In this document: in pieces, positions 34,430-43,495 of the stretch | How the letters are laid out: every line of letters begins with the position of its first letter | How positions within the stretch are numbered: the stretch's first letter is position 1 | Source: Microlunatus capsulatus | GTDB lineage: Bacteria > Actinomycetota > Actinomycetes > Propionibacteriales > Propionibacteriaceae | Length of the DNA: 64,000 nt | Assembly: GCF_017876495.1 (NCBI RefSeq) | Contig: NZ_JAGIOB010000001.1 | Location: forward strand, 2,232,001-2,296,000 | Reading direction: 5' to 3' | Made by a program: the position numbers and the translations under genes | Notes under the pieces: generated by a model | The model's input: only the letters and a program-made list of their open reading frames with translations | Database searches by the model: none | Told to the model about the DNA's origin: nothing

Positions 34430-37400
34430 GTGCCGCACTACCTCCGTTCCCCGCACCTCCACGGCGACCTGATCACCTTCGTCGCCGCCGACGACGTCTG
34501 GCTGGCCCCGGTCGGCGGCGGCCGCGCCTGGCGCCTCACCGACGACCGGGCGCCGGTCCGCAGCCCCCGCTTCTCCCCCGACGGCACGCACGTCGCCTGG
34601 GCCTCTACCCGGGACGGCCACAGCGAGGTCTACGTCGTCCCCGTCGAGGGCGGCGACGCGCGCCGGCTCACCTGGTGGGGCAGCGCGACGACGGCGGTGC
34701 TGGGCTGGACCGCCGACGGCCGGGTGCTGGTCGCCTCCGCGGCCCGGGAGGCGAACCTGCGCCGCCAGGTGGTGCACGCCGTGGGGCTGGACCTCGCCGT
34801 CGAGCGGCTGCCCTACGGGCCGGCCTGGGGCGTCGCCGTCCGCGACGACGGGGTGACGGCGCTGGCCACCGTGGGCAGCCGGCCGCCGGCGGCCTGGAAG
34901 CGCTACCGCGGCGGCACCGCCCCGCAGCTGTGGCTGGACCGGACGGGCGAGGCCCGCACCTGGGAGCGGCTGCTGCCGCGGGAGACGGCCTCGCTGGTCG
35001 ACCCGCTCTGGGTGGGCGGGCGGCTGCTGTTCGTCAGCGACCGGCTGGCCACCTTCCCCGACCACGCCGACGAGGTCGCGAACCTCTGGTCGCTGGACGT
35101 CGAGGACCCCGCCGCCGGCCCCGAGCAGCTCACCCGGCACACCGCGGCGCAGGGCTACGTCCGCGACGCCACCACCGACGGCCACCGCGTCGTCTACCAC
35201 GCGCACGGCACCCTGCACCTGCTGGAGGGCCCCGGGACGGAGCCCCGAGCGCTCGACGTCACGCTGCCGGGCGGGCTGGCCGCGCGCCGGCCGCGGCGGG
35301 TCGAGCCGACCGAGCAGCTGGTCGAGCTCCGGCCCGACCACGGCGGTGACGCCAGCCTGGTGGAGCGGCGCGGCCGCGCCTTCCTGCTCAGCCACCGGCA
35401 GGGGCCGGCCCGCGCGCTCGTCGACCGCTCCGACGTCCGCGCCCACCTCGTCCGGCCGCTGGGCCGCACCGGCTCGGCCGTCCTGGTCAGCGACGAAGGC
35501 GGCGCGGACGCGCTCGAGGTGCACCCGCTGACCGGCTCCGGCGAGGTCCGCCGGCTGGCCGCCGGCGCGCTGGGCCACGTCCTGCACCTGGAGAGCGACC
35601 CGGCCGGCGCCCGGGTCGTCGCGGTCGCCCACGACGGCACCGTCCGGCTCGTCGACCTGGCCGACGGGGCCGTCCGCGACGTCGCCGTCGCCCGCAACGG
35701 CGAGGCCACCTCGCCCACCTTCTCCCCCGACGGGCGCTGGCTCGTCTGGTCCGAGCCCTGGCGCAACGAGGAGCAGGGCCACCTCGTGCTGGCCGACCTG
35801 GACGCCCCCGGCAGCGCGCCGGTGGCCCTGACCAGCGGCCGGTTCGCCGACACCGCGCCCGCCTTCACCGCCGACGGGCGCTACCTCGCCTTCCTCTCCG
35901 CGCGCACCTTCGACCCCCGCTACGACAGCCAGTCCTTCGACCTGTCGTTCGGCGCCGCGGTGCGGCCCTACCTGGTGCCGCTGCGGGCCGCCGAGCCGGC
36001 GCCGTTCGGGCCCAGCGCCGAGGGCTGGCGGATCAGCAAGCCGCCCACGCCGCCGGAGGGGCCGGTCGCCGACCCGGCCGCCCCGCCGGCGCCGGTCGCG
36101 ATCGACCTCGAGGGCTTCGAGGAGCGGCTCGTGGCCTTCCCCGTCCCCTCGGGCAGCTACCGCGACCTGCAGGCCGCGCACGACGGCGTCGTCTGGGTCC
36201 GCGAGTCGGGCGAGGACACGCCGCTCGGAGCCCACCGGGCCGGCGTCGAGGGCGAGCGGCCGGGCGACGCCCTGGAGTTCTTCTCCTTCGTCAGCCGCGA
36301 GGTCGTCGAGCTGGTCGACCGGGTGGACAGCGCCCGGGTCAGCGGCGACGGCGAGCGCGTCGTCGTCCGCGCCGGCGACGACGTCTCCGTCCGGCCGGTG
36401 GCCAAGGCGGTCGAGCCCGACAGCCCCGAGCTGGTGGCCGTCGACCTCGGCCGGCTCCGCTCCGAGCTGGACCCGGTCGCCGAGTGGCACCAGATGTTCG
36501 ACGAGAACGGCCGGCTGATGCGCGACCACTACTGGCGCGCCGACCTCGACGGCGTGGACTGGGACGCCGTGCTGGCCCGCTACCGGCCGCTGGTCTCCCG
36601 GCTGGCCGGGCACGACGACCTGGTCGACCTGCTCTGGGAGACGGTGGGCGAGCTCAACACCTCCCACGCCTACGTCAACCCGGCCTCCCCGCCCGGGGAC
36701 CAGGAGCGCCGGCTGGGCCTGCTGGGCTCCGACCTGCGCCCGACGGCGGAGGGCTGGCGGGTGGACCGGGTGCTGCCGGGCGAGAGCAGCGACCCCGAGG
36801 CCCGCTCGCCGCTGCGGGCGGCCGGCGTCGACGGCCGGGAGGGCGACCTCGTGGTGGCCGTCGACGGCCGCCCGGTCGACCCGGCGGCCGGGCCGGCGGC
36901 GTCACTGGTCGGCACCGCGGGCTCCCCCGTCGAGCTGACGCTGCGCCGTGACGGCGCGGACCGACGCGTCGTCGTCGTGCCCCTGGAGAGCGAGGAGCCG
37001 CTGCGCTACCAGGACTGGGTCCGCGGCCGCGCCCGGTACGTCGCCGAGCGCTCGGCCGGCCGGCTGGGCTACGTGCACGTGCCGGACATGATGAGCAACG
37101 GGTGGGCGCAGCTGCACCGCGACCTGCACGTGGCCGCCGAGGCCGAGGGCCTGGTGGTCGACGTCCGCTACAACCGGGGCGGGCACACCAGCCAGCTGGT
37201 GCTGGAGCAGCTGGCCCGCCGGGTCGTCGGCTGGGGCACCAGCCGGCACGCGGAGGTGGCGCGGCCCTACCCGGCCAACGCGCTGCGCGGCCCGGTGGTC
37301 TTCGTCGCCAACGAGTTCTCCGGCTCCGACGGGGACATCGTCAACGCCGGCGCGCAGGCGATGGGGCTCGGTCCCGTCGTCGGGGTCCGGACCTGGGGCG

Positions 37401-37663
37401 GGGTGGTGGGGATCGACGGCCGCTTCTCCCTCGTCGACGGGACGGACGTCACCCAGCCGCGGTACGCGACCTGGCTGCACGGCTACGGGTGGGGCCTGGA
37501 GAACCACGGCGTCGACCCCGACGTCGAGGTGGTGCACACCCCGGCCGACCACGACGCCCCCGGCGACCCGCAGCTGGACCGGGCCGTCGACGAGGCGCTC
37601 GAGCGGCTGGCGCGGACGCCGGCCCAGGTGCCGCCGGAGCTGCCGGAGCCGCGGGTGCGCTGA
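34430..37663 (+). CDS. Tricorn protease homologue (S41 peptidase)
   Basis: 1077 residues. An N-terminal six-bladed and then a seven-bladed propeller (to about residue 640), with repeated SPDGxxVAW-type strands (FSPDGTHVAWAS, FSPDGRWLVWSE), are followed by C1, a PDZ-like segment (GDLVVAVDGRPVD) and the C2 serine protease. The Ser-His of C1 is in ELNTSHAYVNP and the nucleophile in ANEFSGSDGDI, matching tricorn's S745/H746 and S965/D966. Degrades oligopeptides downstream of the proteasome. The GTG at 34430 was chosen because TAGGGT ends 7 nt before it, a leaderless promoter. Confidence 0.93.
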   Translation: MPHYLRSPHLHGDLITFVAADDVWLAPVGGGRAWRLTDDRAPVRSPRFSPDGTHVAWASTRDGHSEVYVVPVEGGDARRLTWWGSATTAVLGWTADGRVLVASAAREANLRRQVVHAVGLDLAVERLPYGPAWGVAVRDDGVTALATVGSRPPAAWKRYRGGTAPQLWLDRTGEARTWERLLPRETASLVDPLWVGGRLLFVSDRLATFPDHADEVANLWSLDVEDPAAGPEQLTRHTAAQGYVRDATTDGHRVVYHAHGTLHLLEGPGTEPRALDVTLPGGLAARRPRRVEPTEQLVELRPDHGGDASLVERRGRAFLLSHRQGPARALVDRSDVRAHLVRPLGRTGSAVLVSDEGGADALEVHPLTGSGEVRRLAAGALGHVLHLESDPAGARVVAVAHDGTVRLVDLADGAVRDVAVARNGEATSPTFSPDGRWLVWSEPWRNEEQGHLVLADLDAPGSAPVALTSGRFADTAPAFTADGRYLAFLSARTFDPRYDSQSFDLSFGAAVRPYLVPLRAAEPAPFGPSAEGWRISKPPTPPEGPVADPAAPPAPVAIDLEGFEERLVAFPVPSGSYRDLQAAHDGVVWVRESGEDTPLGAHRAGVEGERPGDALEFFSFVSREVVELVDRVDSARVSGDGERVVVRAGDDVSVRPVAKAVEPDSPELVAVDLGRLRSELDPVAEWHQMFDENGRLMRDHYWRADLDGVDWDAVLARYRPLVSRLAGHDDLVDLLWETVGELNTSHAYVNPASPPGDQERRLGLLGSDLRPTAEGWRVDRVLPGESSDPEARSPLRAAGVDGREGDLVVAVDGRPVDPAAGPAASLVGTAGSPVELTLRRDGADRRVVVVPLESEEPLRYQDWVRGRARYVAERSAGRLGYVHVPDMMSNGWAQLHRDLHVAAEAEGLVVDVRYNRGGHTSQLVLEQLARRVVGWGTSRHAEVARPYPANALRGPVVFVANEFSGSDGDIVNAGAQAMGLGPVVGVRTWGGVVGIDGRFSLVDGTDVTQPRYATWLHGYGWGLENHGVDPDVEVVHTPADHDAPGDPQLDRAVDEALERLARTPAQVPPELPEPRVR

Positions 37664-37767
37664 GCGGGGTCGGCGGCCGGGGGCCCCGGGTGGCATGCTC
37701 GAGGTCCCCGACCGCCGGCGCGCGCACCCGCGCGCGGCAGGACGGGGCAGGAGAGGACAGCGCCCCC

Positions 37768-38664
37768 ATGGCGGAGCCGACCACGAACGAGAGCGACCGG
37801 TCCCGGTCGGTGCGCGCGGACTGCGCGAGCTGCGCGGGCCTGTGCTGCGTCTCGCTGGCCTTCGGGACCGAGTCGGGGTTCGGCTACGACAAGCCGGCCG
37901 GCGAGCCGTGCGTCAACCTGCAGGCGGACCACCGCTGCGGCATCCACGCCGAGCTGCGGCCGCGCGGGTTCTCCGGCTGCACCGTCTTCGACTGCCAGGG
38001 GACGGGCCAGAAGGTCACCCAGCACACCTTCGGCGGCCGGTCCTGGCAGGACGCCGACGCCGCCGAGCGCGAGCTGATGTTCGTCACCTTCCAGGTGATG
38101 CGGCCGCTGCAGGACCTGCTGTGGCTGCTGGACGAGGCGCTCGGCCGCCCCGAGGCGCGACCGGTGCACGCCGAGCTGGAGGCCTTGTTCGTCGAGACCG
38201 AGGCGATGACCCTGCGCGACGCCGACGGGGTGCTCGGCACCGACGTGCAGGCCCAGCGCCGGCGCGCCCAGGCCGCCGTCGACCGGGCCAGCGAGCTGGT
38301 GCGGGCGCAGGCCCGCGGCCGCCGCCGGCCCTCCCGCGCCGCGAAGCGCGCCGTCCCCGACGCCAGCCTGCTGGGCGCCGACCTCGCCGAGCAGGACCTG
38401 CGGGGCGTCGACCTCTCGGGCGCGCTGCTCATCCAGGCCGACCTCCGCGAGGCCGACCTCGGCGGCGCCGACCTGCGGGCGGCCGACCTCCGCGACGCCG
38501 ACCTGTCGGGCGCCCACCTGGCCGGCGCCCTCTACCTGACCCAGTTCCAGGTCAACTCCGCCGAGGGCGACGAGCACACCGAGCTGCCGCCGCGGCTGAC
38601 CCGGCCCGACCACTGGACGGGTCCGCGGGAGGGCCGGCGACGGCTCACCCTGCTGCAGGTCTAG
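37768..38664 (+). CDS. Pentapeptide-repeat protein with cysteine-rich N-terminal domain
   Basis: 298 residues. The N-terminus has a clustered cysteine motif (CASCAGLCC) plus later Cys in EPCVNL, RCGIH, SGCTVFDC, similar to YkgJ-like zinc- or Fe-S-binding domains. Residues about 205-260 form a right-handed beta-helix of A(D/N)LxX repeats (ADLREADLGGADLRAADLRDADL). The pairing suggests a metal-cluster module linked to a scaffold that could mimic DNA or bind partners. No further function can be read. Neighbours give no clear operon. Confidence 0.78.
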   Translation: MAEPTTNESDRSRSVRADCASCAGLCCVSLAFGTESGFGYDKPAGEPCVNLQADHRCGIHAELRPRGFSGCTVFDCQGTGQKVTQHTFGGRSWQDADAAERELMFVTFQVMRPLQDLLWLLDEALGRPEARPVHAELEALFVETEAMTLRDADGVLGTDVQAQRRRAQAAVDRASELVRAQARGRRRPSRAAKRAVPDASLLGADLAEQDLRGVDLSGALLIQADLREADLGGADLRAADLRDADLSGAHLAGALYLTQFQVNSAEGDEHTELPPRLTRPDHWTGPREGRRRLTLLQV

Positions 38665-38714
38665 CCGCGCCCCGCTGCCGCTCCGGGGCCCCGTCCGCCT
38701 CTAGCGTGAGGGCC

Positions 38715-39239
38715 GTGCGCACCGCTCTGGGATCCCTGGTCGGCGGCCTCGGCGGCCTGGCCTTCGTGCTCGGCAACGCCGGCGGGCTGCCGCCCGGCTG
38801 GCCGTGGCCGGTCCGCGCGCTCGGGCTGCTGGCGTTCGCGGCGGTGCTCTGGTTCGCCGTGGTCCGGGTGTGGGACGTCCGCGACACCACCCCGCCCGCC
38901 CTGGCGGCGCTGCGGACCTACGGTCTCAGCGTCGTCATCATGCTGCTGCTCTTCCCGGTGGGCAGCCTGGTGCTCCGCCAGGTGGTGGGCCGGCCCGAGC
39001 TGACCCTGCCCTGGGTGGTGCTGGTCGTGGGCCTGCACTTCCTGCCGATGGCGTGGGCCTTCCGCGCGCCCGTGCTGCGGGCCGTCGGTCTGGGCCTGGT
39101 GGCCGTGGCGGTGCTCGGGGCGGTCCTCGTGCTGGCGGTCGGGCCCGGCTGGCCGGTCGCGGCGACCGGGGTGGCGGCCGGGGCGGTGCTGCTGGCCGCG
39201 GCGTCGGCCGGCGCCCGCCCGCGGCGCTCGCCCGGGTGA
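38715..39239 (+). CDS. Small polytopic membrane protein
   Basis: 174 residues with about five or six hydrophobic segments, including GLAFVLGNAGG, LLAFAAVLWFAVVRVW, VVIMLLLFPVGSLVL and WVVLVVGLHFLPMAWAF. Family not recognised; the GLHFLPMAW stretch recalls DUF7010/DUF998-like small membrane proteins but I cannot assign it. GTG start with TAGCGT 7 nt upstream, a leaderless promoter. Followed at 28 bp by a holin-like gene. Confidence 0.68.
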   Translation: MRTALGSLVGGLGGLAFVLGNAGGLPPGWPWPVRALGLLAFAAVLWFAVVRVWDVRDTTPPALAALRTYGLSVVIMLLLFPVGSLVLRQVVGRPELTLPWVVLVVGLHFLPMAWAFRAPVLRAVGLGLVAVAVLGAVLVLAVGPGWPVAATGVAAGAVLLAAASAGARPRRSPG

Positions 39240-39267
39240 CCCGGACGCCATCTGGGAGGCTGGGGGC

Positions 39268-39660
39268 ATGCGACTGATCCTCCGGCTGCTGGCCAACGCC
39301 GCGGCGCTGGCCGTGGCCACCTTCCTGCTCGCCGACATCCGGCTGACCGCCGCCACCACCGAGGGCAAGGTGGTCACCCTGCTGGTGGTGGCGCTGATCT
39401 TCGGCGTCGTCAACGCGGTCGTGAAGCCGGTCTTCACCCTGGTCACCGTGCCGCTGCTGCTGGTCACGCTGGGGCTGTTCCTCGTGGTCGTCAACGCGCT
39501 GATGCTGCTGCTGACGTCCTGGGTCTCCACCCGGGTGGACCTCGGCTGGTCGGTCGACGGCTTCTGGACCGCCGTGCTCGGCGCGCTGGTCGTCTCGGTC
39601 GTCAGCTTCTTCCTCAACGCCTTCGTGCCGGACCGCCGCTCGGACCGTCGTCGTGCCTGA
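39268..39660 (+). CDS. Phage-holin-4-like small membrane protein
   Basis: 130 residues with four hydrophobic segments; matches the phage_holin_4_2 family pattern (ALIFGVVNAVVKPVFTLVTVPLLLVTLGLFLVVVNALML). These proteins are common in actinobacterial chromosomes and not tied to phages; their role is unclear. GGGAGG precedes the ATG. The end overlaps the phosphatase start if that gene begins at 39653. Confidence 0.85.
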   Translation: MRLILRLLANAAALAVATFLLADIRLTAATTEGKVVTLLVVALIFGVVNAVVKPVFTLVTVPLLLVTLGLFLVVVNALMLLLTSWVSTRVDLGWSVDGFWTAVLGALVVSVVSFFLNAFVPDRRSDRRRA

Positions 39661-40156
39661 GGAGGGCGGGACGGCTCCCGTGAAGGTCGTGTTCGTCTGC
39701 TGGGGCAACATCTGCCGCTCCCCCATCGCCGAGCGGGTGGCCCGGCGCCGGGCCGCGGAGGCCGGCCTGACCGGGGTCGAGTTCACCAGCGCCGCCACCA
39801 GCACCGAGGAGCTGGGCCACCCGATGGACCGGCGGGCCGCCGCCGTGCTCCGCGACCGCGGCTACGACGCCGACGGCCACGTGGCCCACCAGGCCGACGC
39901 CGCGGAGGTGGCGGGCGCCGACCTGGTGGTCGCCATGGAGGACCTGCACGTCGACCGGCTGCGCAGGATCGCCCCCGGGGCCGACAACCTCGCCCTGCTC
40001 ACCGACTTCGACCCGGCCGCCACCCCGGGCAGCGGCGTCCCGGACCCCTGGTACGGCACGCCCGAGGGCTTCTACGACACCCTCGCCGCGGTCGAGGCGG
40101 CCGTCCCGGGCGTGCTCGACCGGGTCCGGGAGATCCAGGCCTCCCGCGCGGGCTAG
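39653..40156 (+). CDS. Low-molecular-weight protein-tyrosine phosphatase
   Basis: 167 residues if started at the GTG at 39653, or 158 from the GTG at 39680, which is closer to the conserved core. The phosphate loop CWGNICRSP carries nucleophile Cys and Arg, with Trp where Leu is usual. The general acid is in VPDPWYG. Removes phosphate from protein tyrosines. Related to mycobacterial PtpA. The stop overlaps the convergent reductase stop by four bases. Confidence 0.92.
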   Translation: MPEEGGTAPVKVVFVCWGNICRSPIAERVARRRAAEAGLTGVEFTSAATSTEELGHPMDRRAAAVLRDRGYDADGHVAHQADAAEVAGADLVVAMEDLHVDRLRRIAPGADNLALLTDFDPAATPGSGVPDPWYGTPEGFYDTLAAVEAAVPGVLDRVREIQASRAG

Positions 40157-40914
40157 GCGGCGGCCCGCTCGCTCTGCTCGGCCAGCCAGACGTCGAAGCT
40201 CGTGGGCGCCGTCCAGAGCTCGGCCCCGGGGGTCGGCGTGATCGAGGCGTCGGTCAGGACCGCCCCGAAGTAGCCGGCCTGCGGGTCCGGGAGCACGGTG
40301 CGCGGGTCCCCGGTCGAGGCGAAGAGCCGGCGCACCAGCTCGTCCATGCCGAGCGGCTCCGGTCCGGCGATCTCGACGGCCCGGTCCAGCGGCGGACCGG
40401 CGACGACGTCGGCGAGGTGGGCGACGACGTCCCGCGACGCGATGGGCTGCAGGTGCGCGGGCGTCACCCGCACCACCCCGTCGGTGGTCGCCGCGTCGGC
40501 GATGCCGGCCACGAACTCGAAGAACTGCGTCGAGCGGACCACCGAGAACGGCAGCGGCCCCGCGGCCACCAGCGCCTCCTGGGCGACCTTGGCCCGCAGG
40601 TAGCCGGCGTCGGGCAACCGGTCGGCGCCGACGACCGAGAGGATGACGTGGTGCCGGACCCCGGCCGCCGCCCCGGCCTCGAGCAGGTGGCGGGTCGAGT
40701 CGGTGAAGAAGGCCAGGACGTCGTCGTCCGCCCACGACGGGGAGTTCGTCAGGTCGACGACCACCTCCGCCCCGGCCACGGCCGCCGCGACGCCGCGACC
40801 GGTGGTGGTGTCGACGTCGTCGCGACCGAGGGCCGTGACGTCGTGCCCGGCCTCGAGCAGCCGGGCGGCGGCCTGGCTGCCGATCAGGCCGTTGCCGAAG
40901 ATGACGATGCGCAT
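40153..40914 (-). CDS. NmrA-like NAD(P)-binding reductase, SigJ target
   Basis: 253 residues, atypical short-chain dehydrogenase/NmrA family: IVIFGNGLIGSQAAARLLEAG (GxGxxG), HHVILSVVGADRLP and YLRAKVAQEALVAAGP, with an extended substrate part. Typically a quinone or NAD(P)H-sensing oxidoreductase. A SigJ-type promoter (TGTCACA-N16-GGTCTC on the minus strand) lies about 35 nt upstream of the ATG, identical in its core to the one before the NDH-2 gene. AGGAG precedes the start. Genes next to ECF41 sigma factors are often such oxidoreductases. Confidence 0.86.
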   Translation of the reverse strand: MRIVIFGNGLIGSQAAARLLEAGHDVTALGRDDVDTTTGRGVAAAVAGAEVVVDLTNSPSWADDDVLAFFTDSTRHLLEAGAAAGVRHHVILSVVGADRLPDAGYLRAKVAQEALVAAGPLPFSVVRSTQFFEFVAGIADAATTDGVVRVTPAHLQPIASRDVVAHLADVVAGPPLDRAVEIAGPEPLGMDELVRRLFASTGDPRTVLPDPQAGYFGAVLTDASITPTPGAELWTAPTSFDVWLAEQSERAAA

Positions 40915-40938
40915 GGTGCTCTCCTGGGGTGCGGGGGT

Positions 40939-40984
40939 GTCACCAGGGAGACCGGGTCGCGACCGGGGTTGTGACAGCGGCCGC
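40939..40984 (-). promoter_or_regulatory. SigJ/ECF41-type promoter of the NmrA-like gene
   Basis: On the minus strand: GCGGCCGCTGTCACA, then 16 bases, then GGTCTCCCTGGTGAC. The TGTCACA -35 box is the hallmark of ECF41 promoters. A 15-nt and a 19-nt block are identical, at identical spacing, to those at 44831-44876. Confidence 0.75.
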
Positions 40985-40992
40985 GCCGTTCG

Positions 40993-41901
40993 TCAGCGCG
41001 CGCCGCCGCCGGACCGCTCCCAGGCGGCCAGCTTCGCGCGGTTCATCATCCACTGGACCTGCTCGATGCCCCGCTCGGAGGCGGTGACGCTCAGCAGGGC
41101 CTGCGGGGACCCGTCGACCACCACCAGCACGGCCGGCCGCCCGTTCGCCTCCACCCAGGTGATCTGGGACCGCGGCCAGAAGACGTCCCGGAAGGCGGCG
41201 ACGAAGCGGGCGACGCGGGCCGGTCCCGCCACCGGCCGGCGGGCGACCCGGGCGGCGCCGTCGCCGTCGGAGTAGCTGACGACGTCGGCCGACAGCAGGC
41301 TCTCCAGGGCGGCGGCGTCCCCGGTCCGCGCGGCGACGAGGAACGCCTCCAGCAGCCGCCGGTGGTCCTCCCGGCTCACCGGCACCCGGCGCTCCCCGGC
41401 GATGTGCCGGCGGGCCCGGCTGACCAGCTGGCGCACGTTCGGCTGGCCGAGCTGGAGGATCTCGGCGATCTCGGCGTAGGGGTAGTCGAACGACTCGCGC
41501 AGCACGTAGGCGGCGCGCTCGGTCGGCGTCAGCCGCTCCAGCACCAGCAGCACGGCCAGCTCCACCGCCTCGTCCTGCTCGACGGCCAGGGTGGGGTCCG
41601 CCGCGGTGTCCACCGGCTCGGGCAGCCAGGGACCGGTGTAGGTCTCACGTCGGGCCCGCGCCGACTGCACCACGTTGAGGCAGAGCCGGGTGGTGGTGGT
41701 CACCAGGAAGGCGACCGGGGTCCGGACCACGCCGCGGTCGGTGCCCTGCCAGCGCAGCCAGGTGTCCTGCACGACGTCCTCCGCCTCGCTCCAGCTGCCC
41801 AGCATCCGGTAGGCGATGCCGAAGAGCCGGGGCCGCACCTCGGCGAAGACCGCCGCCGCGTCGTCGAGGTCTCCGCCCCCTGCTGCGGCCGGCTGCGTCA
41901 T
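40993..41901 (-). CDS. sigJ: ECF41-family sigma factor SigJ with SnoaL-like C-terminal domain
   Basis: 302 residues. Sigma2 region: RLFGIAYRMLGSWSEAEDVVQDTWLRW. Sigma4 region: LTPTERAAYVLRESFDYPYAEIAEIL with LGQPNVRQLVSRARRH. After about residue 185 comes the fused SnoaL-like domain (FLVAARTGDAAALESLLSADVV) with which ECF41 factors regulate themselves instead of an anti-sigma protein. TAGGAT 7 nt before the ATG suggests a basal leaderless promoter. It also lies 46 bp after the cytochrome b gene on the same strand, so read-through from the SigJ-dependent NDH-2 promoter could give positive feedback. Confidence 0.93.
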   Translation of the reverse strand: MTQPAAAGGGDLDDAAAVFAEVRPRLFGIAYRMLGSWSEAEDVVQDTWLRWQGTDRGVVRTPVAFLVTTTTRLCLNVVQSARARRETYTGPWLPEPVDTAADPTLAVEQDEAVELAVLLVLERLTPTERAAYVLRESFDYPYAEIAEILQLGQPNVRQLVSRARRHIAGERRVPVSREDHRRLLEAFLVAARTGDAAALESLLSADVVSYSDGDGAARVARRPVAGPARVARFVAAFRDVFWPRSQITWVEANGRPAVLVVVDGSPQALLSVTASERGIEQVQWMMNRAKLAAWERSGGGAR

Positions 41902-41947
41902 GGCCGCGATCCTAGGGCTGCGCGACCCGGCCGGCGCCCCTCGCAGG

Positions 41948-43495
41948 TCAGCCCCGACCGCTGGCCGCGAGGTCCGGGCGGGCGCCCGGTTCGGCCGCGC
42001 CGGGGGCGCCGGTCGCCTCGGGCCGGCGCGCCGCCGCCCACCGCGCAGCCGGTCCCAGGACCGGCTGCGCGGTGGGACCGGGCGCGGCGTGCCGCTCCTG
42101 GAAGCCGCCGCTGGGCAGCTGCACGACCTGGCCCGACTCCGCCCCGTGCGCGTGCCGGTCCCGCTCCGCGGCGCGCAGGGTCGCGCAGACCTGGCGCGCG
42201 ACGACGAAGGCGACGACGGGTCCCAGCAGCAGGACGGCGCGCAGCACCCCGACGACGTCCTCGAGGGCCACCCGGAACTGGGTGGCGACCAGGTCGGCGC
42301 TGGCGGCCGCCCAGAGCGCGCCGTAGACCGTCAGCCCGGCCGCCCCGACCGGGGTGCGGGTGGGGGCGTCGCGCGGCCGGTCCAGCAGGTGGTGGTCGGA
42401 CCGGTCCCCCGTCACCCGGCTCTCGAGGAAGGGGTGGACGGTCAGCAGAGCGCCGAGCAGGCCGATCGCGGCCAGCGGGACGAGGACGGCGAGGGTCCAG
42501 GTCCGGCCGAGCCAGGTGACCTCCCAGCCCGGCGGGACCAGGCGGAGCGCGCCGTCGAGGAAGGCGGTGTACCAGTCGGGCTGGCTGCCTGCGAACGCGT
42601 TGCCGGGCGACGACGGCCCGTGGGCCCAGACCGGGCTGATCGTCAGGGTGCCGGCCATCAGCACGAGGAGTCCCGTGGTGGCGGCGGACAGGCCCGCCGC
42701 CCGGACGGCCGCCGCCGGCCAGAGCGGCAGCCCGACGACGCGCTCGGCCGAGCGGCCGGGCCCGGGGAGCTGGGCCGGCCCGGTCCGCCAGGAGCTCCGG
42801 AGCCGCAGCACGACCAGCAGCACGAGCAGGGCGGGCGCCGCCAGGTGCACGAGGTAGAGGTGCTCGACGACCCGGCCGGGGAGCTCGCCGCCGAACAGGA
42901 CCCAGGACAGCCAGGTCCCGACCAGCGGGATGCCGAGCGTGACGCCCTCGACGATGCGGAGCCCGGTCCCCGACAGCGCGTCGTCGGGCAGGGCGTAGCC
43001 GCTCCAGCCGCTGACCAGGGCGAGGACGAGGACGCCGACCAGCAGCACCCAGGCCGCGCGCCGGGGGCGTCGGAAGCCGCCGGTGAAGAAGAGCGTGGCC
43101 AGCTGCAGCAGCAGCGCCGCGGGCAGGACCAGCGCGGCCCAGTGGTGGGCCTGGCGCACGAGCAGCCCGCCGGGCAGGTCCAGCGAGATCCGGAGCGTGG
43201 AGGCGTACGCCTCGGACATCTCGACACCCTGCAGCAGCCGGTAGCGGCCCTGGTAGCGCACGAGGGTGCTCGAGGGCTCGTAGACCAGGGTCAGGACCAG
43301 CCCGGTGACGACGAGCAGGACCAGGCTGGCCACCGCCACCACCCCGAGGAGGGACGACCACCGGTTCGGCACCGCCCGGTGCCGCAGCCCGTCGAGGAGC
43401 CGGCCGAGACGGCCGGCACCCGGGACCGCCCAGGCGGCGGCTGCCGCGCCGTGACCGGCCCGGGCGAGGGCTCCGGCGCCCCTAGCCGTGCGCAC
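41948..43495 (-). CDS. Lone QcrB-type cytochrome b
   Basis: 515 residues with about nine membrane helices. Heme-ligand histidines appear in RQAHHWAAL and VVEHLYLVHLAAPALL. GSQPDWYTAFLDGALRLVPP matches the actinobacterial QcrB signature. No QcrA, QcrC or other bc1 subunit is nearby; instead it overlaps an NDH-2 gene, suggesting a dedicated quinone-linked electron-transfer pair. The C-terminal tail after about residue 435 is hydrophilic and partly encoded by a perfect 19-bp inverted repeat. Expressed from the SigJ-type promoter upstream of the NDH-2 gene. Confidence 0.87.
   Translation of the reverse strand: MRTARGAGALARAGHGAAAAAWAVPGAGRLGRLLDGLRHRAVPNRWSSLLGVVAVASLVLLVVTGLVLTLVYEPSSTLVRYQGRYRLLQGVEMSEAYASTLRISLDLPGGLLVRQAHHWAALVLPAALLLQLATLFFTGGFRRPRRAAWVLLVGVLVLALVSGWSGYALPDDALSGTGLRIVEGVTLGIPLVGTWLSWVLFGGELPGRVVEHLYLVHLAAPALLVLLVVLRLRSSWRTGPAQLPGPGRSAERVVGLPLWPAAAVRAAGLSAATTGLLVLMAGTLTISPVWAHGPSSPGNAFAGSQPDWYTAFLDGALRLVPPGWEVTWLGRTWTLAVLVPLAAIGLLGALLTVHPFLESRVTGDRSDHHLLDRPRDAPTRTPVGAAGLTVYGALWAAASADLVATQFRVALEDVVGVLRAVLLLGPVVAFVVARQVCATLRAAERDRHAHGAESGQVVQLPSGGFQERHAAPGPTAQPVLGPAARWAAARRPEATGAPGAAEPGARPDLAASGRG
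42037..42076. repeat. Perfect 19-bp inverted repeat inside the cytochrome b coding tail
   Basis: Arms CCCACCGCGCAGCCGGTCC and GGACCGGCTGCGCGGTGGG with a 2-nt loop, 40 nt in total. It lies in the region encoding the hydrophilic C-terminal tail, about 90 bp before the stop and upstream of sigJ. It could act as an attenuator that limits read-through into sigJ. Confidence 0.85.
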
